Assembly: GCA_900547765.1 (NCBI GenBank)
Contig: URIA01000072.1
Coordinates: 1 to 5,004 of the forward strand
Reading direction: 5' to 3'
DNA from: an uncultured Collinsella sp.
GTDB taxonomy: Bacteria; Actinomycetota; Coriobacteriia; Coriobacteriales; Coriobacteriaceae
Length of the DNA stretch: 5,004 nucleotides
Part shown: in pieces, positions 1 to 4,765 of the stretch
Position numbering within the stretch: position 1 is the stretch's first letter
Layout: every line of letters begins with the position of its first letter
Translations under genes and position numbers: made by a program
Notes under the pieces: model-generated
The model's database searches: none
What the model was told of the DNA's origin: nothing
What the model saw: the letters and a program-made list of their open reading frames with translations, nothing else

Positions 1-48
1 CGCGCCTTACCTTTCGGGTTCACCATCCATGGTGGGGCGCGTTTCTAA

Positions 49-150
49 CGAAGCCGTAACGGCCGTTGGGCTCTTTTGGCGCCAGCCCTTCTCGACGTTG
101 CCGAGCGGCTCTTCGTGGAGCGCGGCTACGAGCACACCACGATGATCTGA
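49..150 (+). pseudogene. TetR-family regulator, N-terminal remnant
   Basis: The frame reads LLDVAERLFVERGYEHTTM (positions 88-144), then Ile and a TGA stop. This matches the first helix and turn of TetR-family DNA-binding domains (consensus: I-L-x-A-A-x-x-L-F-x-x-x-G-Y-x-x-T-T/S-[MV]). The rest of the helix-turn-helix and the whole ligand-binding domain (normally ~170 more residues) are absent. Upstream the same frame is closed by TAA at 46-48. A different frame opens at ATG 29 and reads VGRVSNEAV, so an N-terminal frameshift is possible. The match stops abruptly at about position 145, where an hsdS reading frame begins, which indicates a deletion or insertion junction. No TetR function can remain. 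The family call is fairly sure despite the short length; the original target and the exact 5' end are unknown. Confidence 0.6.
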
Positions 151-589
151 AGAGCAATACGCTAAATCGAAAAAGGCAAACCCTGGAGACGTGATTTTTG
201 CCATAACGAGCGAAAATATCGAAGATGTCTGCACACCATTGGCGTGGGAAGGCGAACAGCCGGTTGCAATCAGCGGACACTCTTGCGCGTATGCGACTGA
301 AAGCATTATCCCGAGATACCTAGCATATTTAGCTACTGATCAGGACTTTCAGATATCCAAACGAAAGGCGGCGAAAGGGACAAAGGTAATCGAAGCCGCG
401 CCTGTGGACTTATCGAGGGTCGAGATTCCCGCCCCATCCATCGGCACCCAGCGGAAGGTCGTCGACATCCTCGACCGCTTCGACACCCTAACGAAATCGC
501 TCACCGACGGTATCCCTGCCGAGATCGAGGCACGCCGGGCGCAGTACGGGTACTACCGCGACCGCCTGCTCGACTTCCCGCGCAAAGCG
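146..589 (+). pseudogene. hsdS: Type I restriction-modification specificity subunit (HsdS), C-terminal remnant
   Basis: HsdS supplies DNA target recognition for the type I complex (HsdR2M2S). About 148 codons are preserved, against ~400 in a full protein. They hold the latter part of the second target-recognition domain (QYAKSKKANPGDVIFAITSE, then AISGH and GTKVIEA) and then the conserved helical region that spaces the two domains: a Q-R-K-V-V-D-I-L-D-R-F-D motif, a G-I-P-A-E-I-E-A-R-R motif, and Q-Y-G-Y-Y-R-D-R-L-L-D-F at 542-577. No start codon with a Shine-Dalgarno sequence precedes it; the frame begins at the TetR junction just after a TGA at 143-145. The frame stays open past the normal HsdS end to a stop at 845-847, but residues after about 589 do not resemble the family. 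No hsdM or hsdR is in the window. It is either a dead fragment or a silent half-gene kept as a recombination donor; dead is more likely. Confidence 0.82.
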
Positions 590-1171
590 ATCGGAACTGA
601 ATGGTCCGATGGAACCAGGGCTGCCGCTAAGGGCCTCCCAACGTTTGTTACGGTTGCGAACTCTTCGAGGGCCATATGGGCGGCGCGGCGGAAAATTGCC
701 GGTCTGAACCGCGAGGCCCCATCTACATTCCCGCAGACTCTTTGCATAATCATAAAAGGAAGGGCACGGGCATCCGCGTTCGCGGAAACACAGTTCGAAG
801 CGCGCCTCCGCCTCTTCCGCGCGGCGTCGGCTTCTTGCTTGAGCTGACTCCCGCTTCATCGCTTCCCGCTGTGCCGCGAGTGCCTGCTGTGCCTTGGTGC
901 TCATCGCCGGCTGCTTAAGTGCTTCCGCCGCCTCGCGAGCGCGTCGCTTCGGGTTCTTCGCGGGCTCGCTCGCCTCGGTCGAGTCGTGACCGAAGAACGA
1001 GAGCTTCGCCCATTTGCTGGCAACGAATCGCAGGATCTCCTCATCGGACGGCTCCGCGCCGAAGACGATGCGGGCGGCGCCGTACCTGCCGTCCTCGACG
1101 TGCTCCGCCAGCCCGACCCAGAATTGGCCGTCGTGATATACGGTCAGGGTGGACGACACGCTGATCTGCAT
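488..1171 (-). CDS. yjdF: YjdF family protein (DUF2992), riboswitch-associated, with disrupted C-terminus
   Basis: YjdF/DUF2992 proteins are small, highly basic proteins of unknown biochemical role, known mainly because a riboswitch sensing azaaromatic compounds controls their genes. Here residues 1-127 match the family. A beta-rich start (LTVYHDGQFWVGLAEHVEDG), the IVFGAEPSDEEILRFV segment (36-50), the NPKR.. RREAAEAL region (73-85) and the hallmark STKAQQALAAQREAMKRE (91-108) are followed by an Arg/Ala/Glu-rich helix ending RRRAEEAEARFEL. The family normally finishes about 12-15 residues later with a basic KRKEKHRGH-like tail. Here similarity stops at position 791 and the frame continues as ~100 unrelated residues antisense to the hsdS remnant, stopping at 488. 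The start at 1171 is supported by AAAGGAGG eight bases upstream and by the leader. The product is either a 227-aa chimera or a decayed gene; the family assignment is secure. Confidence 0.82.
   Translation of the reverse strand: MQISVSSTLTVYHDGQFWVGLAEHVEDGRYGAARIVFGAEPSDEEILRFVASKWAKLSFFGHDSTEASEPAKNPKRRAREAAEALKQPAMSTKAQQALAAQREAMKRESAQARSRRRAEEAEARFELCFRERGCPCPSFYDYAKSLRECRWGLAVQTGNFPPRRPYGPRRVRNRNKRWEALSGSPGSIGPFSSDRFAREVEQAVAVVPVLRPACLDLGRDTVGERFR
590..790. other. Unassigned DNA between the hsdS and yjdF remnants
   Basis: This ~200-bp stretch follows the last HsdS-like codon and precedes, on the other strand, the last conserved YjdF codon. All three plus frames have stretches open by chance in GC-rich DNA. 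Frame 1, after TAA 628-630, reads NVCYGCELFEGHMGGAAENC, which is protein-like and has a C-x2-C pair, but I cannot name it and it has no convincing start. A short hairpin TCCGCG-TT-CGCGGA lies at 773-786. On the minus strand it is followed after about 20 nt by CTTCCTTTTAT, so it might weakly terminate yjdF. Nothing else is recognisable. Confidence 0.4.
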
Positions 1172-1179
1172 GGTTGGTT

Positions 1180-1187
1180 CCTCCTTT
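1180..1187 (-). promoter_or_regulatory. Strong Shine-Dalgarno site of yjdF
   Basis: Read on the minus strand the site is AAAGGAGG, eight bases (AACCAACC) before the ATG at 1171-1169. It is a near-perfect anti-16S match and fixes the yjdF start. Seven of its bases, AAGGAGG, have an exact complement, CCTCCTT, in the loop of the leader hairpin at 1219-1225. Confidence 0.85.
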
Positions 1188-1195
1188 ATGTAGAT

Positions 1196-1292
1196 GACCA
1201 TGCAGAGAAGGGACAACCAAGGAGGCAGGTTACTGATGCGGACTCCCGCACGCCCACGACTACCCGACGGGGACTGTGTTTTCATCTCTGAT
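1196..1292 (-). ncRNA. yjdF riboswitch (azaaromatic-sensing leader RNA)
   Basis: The minus-strand leader of yjdF carries elements I recognise from the yjdF motif: AGAGATGAAAACACAGTCCC near the 5' end, then GGGAGTCCGCATCAGTAACC, then GGTTGTCCCTTCTCTG. A closing stem is visible: CAGAGA (1290-1285) pairs with TCTCTG (1208-1203). Inside are a TGCGG/CCGCA hairpin with loop GAGT (1250-1237) and an AACC/GGTT hairpin (1231-1228 with 1218-1215) whose nine-base loop contains CCTCCTT. The family is reported to bind diverse azaaromatic compounds and raise translation of yjdF. The position directly before a DUF2992 gene, and a 5' end coinciding with the start predicted by the extended -10 box, support the call. 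The motif match is from memory, not a covariance-model search. Confidence 0.8.
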
Positions 1293-1298
1293 GCCCGC

Positions 1299-1327
1299 AT
1301 TGTAGCACGCGCGGATGCGCCCTTCAT
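1299..1327 (-). promoter_or_regulatory. Promoter of yjdF (extended -10)
   Basis: On the minus strand TGC-TACAAT (1307-1299) is a good extended -10 element. The hexamer 17 bp upstream, ATGAAG (1327-1322), is a poor -35, which the extended -10 may offset. The predicted start of transcription, about 1292-1291, lies immediately before the first base of the riboswitch closing stem, a layout that makes functional sense. Confidence 0.55.
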
Positions 1328-1380
1328 CGCTGCCGACATGACGTGGCTGGGATTCGTTCCTCGACACATCCTTTTGTATA

Positions 1381-1408
1381 TTGCCTTCCCGGTTTCGAAA
1401 CTTTAAAT
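1381..1408 (+). promoter_or_regulatory. Possible promoter overlapping the inverted repeat
   Basis: TTGCCT (1381-1386) and TTAAAT (1403-1408) are separated by 16 bp and resemble -35 and -10 hexamers, each imperfectly. The first GTTTCGAAAC box would lie between them, and the second would cover the transcription start, a typical layout for repression. It would drive the small ORF at 1444 and possibly the flavoprotein gene. This is a weak consensus match and an inference. Confidence 0.3.
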
Positions 1409-1434
1409 CAATTCGAGTTTCGAAACCGGGAAGG
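1384..1434. repeat. Perfect 19-bp inverted repeat with two GTTTCGAAAC boxes
   Basis: The left arm CCTTCCCGGTTTCGAAACT (1384-1402) is exactly complementary to the right arm (1416-1434) across a 13-bp AT-rich spacer. Each arm also contains the self-complementary 10-mer GTTTCGAAAC (1392-1401 and 1417-1426), with centres 25 bp apart. Two identical palindromes in that arrangement suggest a double operator for a dimeric repressor. Neither side has a T-run after the arm, so it is not an ordinary intrinsic terminator. On the plus strand it overlaps a possible promoter and the ribosome binding site of the small ORF that follows. The binding protein is not identifiable from the window. Confidence 0.8.
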
Positions 1435-1443
1435 AGAGCGTAT

Positions 1444-1638
1444 GTGAGAGGCGATATGAGCATCAACTTGATGCTTGAGGGGGAGCTCGCGTCGCTTCTG
1501 CCCATCGGGGACGTGTTCCCGAAGGTCCTCATCTCCCGCATAGGGCATGAGACCTGTACCCGGGAAGGCGTACTCGTGCTGGACCTCGCGCGGTGCTGCT
1601 CGGTGAGCAGGGGTTCTGAACACTGCGTAGGGATATAG
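1444..1638 (+). CDS. Small hypothetical ORF (64 aa), unrecognised
   Basis: I do not recognise this product. The GTG at 1444 lies seven bases after AAGGAG (1431-1436), a good ribosome binding site formed by the end of the inverted repeat. An in-frame ATG follows at 1456. An out-of-frame ATG at 1442 runs straight into TGA and cannot be the start. The peptide begins MSINLMLEGELASLLPIGDV from the ATG and continues with mixed hydrophobic and charged residues, three cysteines, no obvious signal peptide and no transmembrane helix. Codons are G/C-ending, like the neighbours. The last part (from about 1588) overlaps a foldable segment. It may be a genuine small gene, a truncated start of a lost gene, or a leader; the ribosome binding site is the best argument for translation. 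Confidence 0.35.
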   Translation: MRGDMSINLMLEGELASLLPIGDVFPKVLISRIGHETCTREGVLVLDLARCCSVSRGSEHCVGI

Positions 1639-1668
1639 CGCGACAGGGGGGTGCAGCACCGTTTGCGC
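1588..1668 (+). other. Foldable leader segment upstream of the flavoprotein gene
   Basis: CGGTGCTGC (1591-1599) is exactly complementary to GCAGCACCG (1653-1661). Three more pairs, GCG (1588-1590) with CGC (1666-1668), extend the helix past a four-base bulge. A competing short hairpin, CTGCTC-GGT-GAGCAG (1596-1610), uses part of the same left arm, so two mutually exclusive folds can be drawn. It lies about 115 bp before the flavoprotein start and overlaps the 3' end of the small ORF. I recognise no known riboswitch class. In GC-rich DNA such pairing can arise by chance. Confidence 0.3.
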
Positions 1669-1784
1669 CTTGTCTAGAGAACACGAACAAGAGATGTGGC
1701 CTGCAGACGACTGAATAGCTCCATCCGTTTTGGTTACAACAAAATGTGTGCCGCGCGCCTGCGGCATGAGGGAGGGAGATTTCT
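1639..1784 (+). promoter_or_regulatory. Upstream region and ribosome binding site of the flavoprotein gene
   Basis: This short region is more AT-rich in its middle than the flanks. CTGAAT (1711-1716) and TACAAC (1735-1740), 18 bp apart, are a weak -35/-10 pair. A small GCCGC/GCGGC inverted repeat lies at about 1751-1765. GGAGGGAG (1771-1778) ends six bases before the ATG at 1785 and clearly marks that start. The ribosome binding site is solid; the promoter is only a guess. Confidence 0.45.
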
Positions 1785-2315
1785 ATGAATATCGTTGTAT
1801 TGAGTGGTAGCCCGCGCAGGGGCGCCAATACCGACACCATGGTCGAGGCGTTTGCCGAGACCGCGCGTGAGGGCGGCAATACGGTCGAGGTCGTCCGTGT
1901 TGCCAGCAAGAAAATCGGTGGTTGCCTGGGGTGTCAGTATTGCTTCGCCCACGAGGGCACTTGCGTGCAGAAGGATGACATGGTCGACGTGATCGAGTCG
2001 CTGAAAGGCGCCGATATGGTTGTCTTCGCTTCGCCTATCTACTGGTTTGATATCACTGCGCAGGAGAAGGCCGCCATCGACCGCCTGTACGCCTTCGGTG
2101 CTACAGGCTTCCCGTTCACCAAGACGGCCCTTTTGCTCGATAGCCACAGCGAGGGCGTCTATGATGCGGCGATTGCTATGTACAGGGCCACATGCGCGTA
2201 CTGCAAGTGGGAGGACCAGGGCATTATCACCATCAGCGGTATGACCGAGCGCGAAAGCATGGCATCGTCGCCCAAGTTGGAAGAGGTGCGAGAGCTCGCT
2301 CGCAAGCTCGCCTAA
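1785..2315 (+). CDS. Flavodoxin-fold NAD(P)H-dependent oxidoreductase (FMN reductase / iron-sulfur flavoprotein type)
   Basis: This 176-aa protein belongs to the NADPH-dependent FMN reductase/flavodoxin-like family; it is probably a cytosolic electron-transfer flavoprotein acting on quinones, flavins or other acceptors. It opens with a beta strand and the FMN phosphate-binding loop SGSPRRGANT (7-16). The second flavin-contact segment is FASPIYWFDITAQEK (81-95), the usual SP-x-Y-W/Y motif. Between them lie four cysteines, C47, C50, C53 and C60 (CX2CX2CX6C), a spacing resembling the compact [4Fe-4S] motif of archaeal and clostridial iron-sulfur flavoproteins (Isf). Two more cysteines, C137 and C140, form a CAYC pair. 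Length is usual for the family. The start follows a clear GGAGGGAG site. It stands alone, convergent with the topoisomerase operon. The fold is near certain; whether a cluster is bound and the physiological substrate are not known. Confidence 0.9.
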   Translation: MNIVVLSGSPRRGANTDTMVEAFAETAREGGNTVEVVRVASKKIGGCLGCQYCFAHEGTCVQKDDMVDVIESLKGADMVVFASPIYWFDITAQEKAAIDRLYAFGATGFPFTKTALLLDSHSEGVYDAAIAMYRATCAYCKWEDQGIITISGMTERESMASSPKLEEVRELARKLA

Positions 2316-2383
2316 GGGCAAGAAGAGCGCATGGAAACTAGCGCTAGCGGAAGTGAGTGAGAGTGCACTTCTTCGAGCAAATG

Positions 2384-2438
2384 GTAAAAGAAAGGGCCTC
2401 GGAGTGCAGCTAATCGCGCCCCGGACCCTTTCTTTTAC
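2384..2438. terminator. Bidirectional intrinsic terminator between convergent genes
   Basis: GTAAAAGAAAGGG (2384-2396) is perfectly complementary to CCCTTTCTTTTAC (2426-2438), with a 29-bp spacer. In either direction the transcript forms a stem with a GGG/CCC inner end followed by a U-rich tract (UUUCUUUU). It lies 69 bp after the flavoprotein stop and 42 bp beyond the parC-like stop, so it could end both transcripts. The long loop and the U-tract lying within the stem arm make it less canonical than most. Confidence 0.7.
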
Positions 2439-2479
2439 GGATTTGTGGTGGTACGACTCCCGCGTTTTAACCAATCGCG

Positions 2480-4720
2480 TTAGTCAAACAAACTCGGCAT
2501 GTCGTTTTCTTTCATGAGGGCACCGGCTGAGGGGAGGCTCTGCGCGGTGAACTTCTCGGCCGAGACGCCGGCGCCAAGGATCTCTTCGGTTGTGCCGACG
2601 GTGGTGACCGAGCGGCCCTTCTTGGCGGTAAAGGCCTGGACGCCCTGCGTGTTGGTAGTCGTCTTGGTCTTGAGCAACGACGTGTTGAAGTTCATCAAAC
2701 GATAGTCGCTCGAGACCAGTGCGATGTCGCGGTCTTCCTTGAGCACCTGGGCATACAGCAGCTTGCTGCCGCCGTAGATGGCGTTCTTGAGGCGCTTGCG
2801 GTTGGTCTTGGTGACGTATCCAGAAAGTGCGACACGCACCACGCGGCCGTTCTCAAAGACAAACAGCACGTCGGCCTTATAGTCCTCGGGGTCGATGACC
2901 CAGATGACGCTCTCGTCGGGTTCCATCTCAAGATCGGTCGGCAGGTACGAGCCCAGCTGGGCCGACTTGGTGTCCTCAAACGCCGCAACCTTGCACTTGT
3001 ACACCTGGCTCTTGTTGGTAAAGACCAGCAGCTCGTGGGTGTTGGAGGACGGGAACTCGATAAAGGGTTTGTCGCCGTCCTTGTACTTGAGCGTGGTCGC
3101 CTTCTTGAGCACACGGTCCGTCATCTTCTTAAGGTAGCCATCGCGCGAGAGCATGATGGTGACCGGGTACTCCTCGACCTCGGGCTCCAGACTCACCTCG
3201 ATGACCTCGTGGGGCTCAATCCTGCCCGTGCGGCGCGGCATCACGTACTTCTTGTTGACGGCGGCCAGCTCGTCGCTGATGACCTTCTTGATGTTCTCCT
3301 CGCTGGAGAGGATCTCCTCAAGCTCGGCAATCTCACCCTCAAGCTTGGCGATGTCCTTGGTACGGTTGAGGATGTACTCCTCGTTGATGTTGCGGAGCTT
3401 GAGTTCAGCAACAAACTCTGCCTGGGTCTCGTCGATGTCGAAACCCTTCATAAGGTTGGGCACGACCTCGGCCTCGAGCTTGGTGCCACGGATGATGGCG
3501 ATTGCCTTGTCGATGTCGAGCAGGATCGCCTCGAGGCCGTGCAGCAGGTGCAGGCGCTCGGACTTTTTGCCCAGGTCAAAGTTAATGCGGCGACGCGTGG
3601 ACTCAATACGCCACTTGACCCACTCGTGCAGGATCTGGCGCACGCCCATAACGCGAGGGTAACCATCGACCAGCACGTTGAAGTTGCACGAGAACGAATC
3701 CTGCAGCGTGGTCGAGCGATAGAGCTTGGCCATGAGCTTGTCGGGATCGACACCGCGCTTAAGGTCGATGGCGATGCGCAGGCCCGAGAGGTCGGTCTCG
3801 TCGCGGATGTCGGCGATCTCCTTGACCTTGCCCTCCTTGGAGAGCTTGACGATGCGCTCGATGATGACATCGGTCTTAGTGGTGTAGGGAATCTCGTACA
3901 CCTCGATGATGCGCTCTTCGGGAATCCAGCGCCAGCGGGAGCGAATCTGGAAGCTGCCAAGGCCGGTCTCGATGATCTTCTCCATCTCCTCGCGGCGGTA
4001 GATAATCTCGCCGCCGGTCGAGAAGTCGGGCATGGGCATGTACTCGAGCAGGTCGCAGTCGGGATCCTTGAGGTAATGCATCGTGGCAGTACAGACCTCG
4101 TTGAGGTTGAAGCCGCAGATGTCGGACGCCATGGCGACGCCGATGCCCTTGTTGGCCGAGACAAGGATGTTGGGGAACGTGGTGGGCAGCAGGCGCGGCT
4201 CCTTCATGGCACCGTCGTAGCTGTCGACGAAGTCGACCGGGTCCTTGTCGATGTCCTTGAAGATCTCGGCGCTGATGGGGGAGAGCTTGGCCTCGGTATA
4301 ACGCGAGGCGGCGTAGCTCAGGTCGCCCGAATAGTACTTGCCAAAGTTGCCCTTCGACTCAACGAACGGTGCGAGCAACGCCTCGTTGCCGGTTGCCAGA
4401 CGCACCATCGTCTCGTAGATCGCGGCATCGCCGTGCGGGTTGAGCTTCATGGTCTGGCCCACGATGTTGGCGCTCTTCTGGCGTTCGCCCTTGAGTAGAC
4501 CCATCTTGTACATGGTGTAGAGCAGCTTGCGGTGCGAGGGCTTAAAGCCGTCGATCTCGGGGAACGCACGCGAGACGTTGACGCTCATGGCGTAGGGCAT
4601 GTAGTTGACCTCGAGCGTCTGCGTGATCGGCTGATCGGTGACCTCGGAGTGCAGGCCGATGACGTTCTCGGCGTTGACCTGCTTTTTCTTTGGCTGGTTC
4701 TTCGTCTTCTTCTTTGCCAC
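2480..4720 (-). CDS. parC: Type IIA DNA topoisomerase subunit A (ParC/GyrA-like)
   Basis: This 746-aa subunit carries the DNA-cleavage centre of an ATP-dependent type IIA topoisomerase, working as an A2B2 complex with the ParE-like partner upstream to decatenate or change DNA supercoiling. In order: a Lys-rich tail (1-14); the winged-helix region around FKPSHRKLLYTMYKMG (59-74); the quinolone-region helix NPHGDAAIYETMVRLA (94-109); the catalytic Arg140-Tyr141 in SRYTEAKLS; the tower region with SFSCNFNV; a long helical coiled-coil segment and exit gate (about 370-490); and a beta-pinwheel C-terminal domain (about 515-746). The DNA-bending Ile (GIGVAMAS) is kept, but the usual IPPHN motif is replaced by ICGFN. 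No QRRGGKG GyrA box is seen, favouring a topoisomerase IV-type role over gyrase. The start is GTG at 4720 after AGAGGAA (4730-4724). Some annotations call this clade gyrase subunit A. Confidence 0.93.
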   Translation of the reverse strand: MAKKKTKNQPKKKQVNAENVIGLHSEVTDQPITQTLEVNYMPYAMSVNVSRAFPEIDGFKPSHRKLLYTMYKMGLLKGERQKSANIVGQTMKLNPHGDAAIYETMVRLATGNEALLAPFVESKGNFGKYYSGDLSYAASRYTEAKLSPISAEIFKDIDKDPVDFVDSYDGAMKEPRLLPTTFPNILVSANKGIGVAMASDICGFNLNEVCTATMHYLKDPDCDLLEYMPMPDFSTGGEIIYRREEMEKIIETGLGSFQIRSRWRWIPEERIIEVYEIPYTTKTDVIIERIVKLSKEGKVKEIADIRDETDLSGLRIAIDLKRGVDPDKLMAKLYRSTTLQDSFSCNFNVLVDGYPRVMGVRQILHEWVKWRIESTRRRINFDLGKKSERLHLLHGLEAILLDIDKAIAIIRGTKLEAEVVPNLMKGFDIDETQAEFVAELKLRNINEEYILNRTKDIAKLEGEIAELEEILSSEENIKKVISDELAAVNKKYVMPRRTGRIEPHEVIEVSLEPEVEEYPVTIMLSRDGYLKKMTDRVLKKATTLKYKDGDKPFIEFPSSNTHELLVFTNKSQVYKCKVAAFEDTKSAQLGSYLPTDLEMEPDESVIWVIDPEDYKADVLFVFENGRVVRVALSGYVTKTNRKRLKNAIYGGSKLLYAQVLKEDRDIALVSSDYRLMNFNTSLLKTKTTTNTQGVQAFTAKKGRSVTTVGTTEEILGAGVSAEKFTAQSLPSAGALMKENDMPSLFD

Positions 4721-4723
4721 GAT

Positions 4724-4730
4724 TTCCTCT
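4724..4730 (-). promoter_or_regulatory. Ribosome binding site deciding the GTG start of the parC-like gene
   Basis: On the minus strand AGAGGAA lies three bases before the GTG at 4720-4718. The spacing measured from GAGGA is about five bases. The next in-frame ATG is inside the conserved core (MPYAMSV), so the GTG start with its Lys-rich tail is preferred. Confidence 0.6.
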
Positions 4731-4765
4731 TGAACTTCTTATGGGCCGTCGTTATCGATTTGCTG

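Noticed and set aside
1..48. Nested palindromes CACCATCCATGGTG (21-34) and CGCGCC/GGCGCG
   Set aside because: They are short, lie at the window edge and have no associated gene or T-tract; chance in GC-rich DNA is likely.
590..847. Extension of the HsdS frame to the stop at 845-847
   Set aside because: HsdS family similarity ends at about 589, and the last part is antisense to yjdF, so it is probably chance read-through.
676..918. 80-codon plus-strand ORF starting with MGGAAENC
   Set aside because: Most of it is antisense to conserved YjdF codons, and there is no ribosome binding site. The protein-like part before 770 is noted as unassigned DNA.
1384..1434. The 19-bp inverted repeat as an intrinsic terminator or mobile-element end
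   Set aside because: No T-run follows either arm, and no transposase or target duplication is present nearby.
2338..2371. CTAGCGCTAG palindrome and GAAGTG/CACTTC hairpin after the flavoprotein gene
   Set aside because: These are short, without a U-tract; the stronger 13-bp repeat at 2384-2438 better explains termination.
1734..2474. 246-codon minus-strand ORF opposite the flavoprotein gene
   Set aside because: The plus-strand flavoprotein has clear motifs and a ribosome binding site; the antisense frame has neither and crosses the terminator repeat.
3035..4498. 487-codon plus-strand ORF opposite the parC-like gene
   Set aside because: It is the antisense shadow of a conserved gene in GC-rich DNA; its product is dominated by Leu, Val, Asp and Gly from complemented codons and matches no family.
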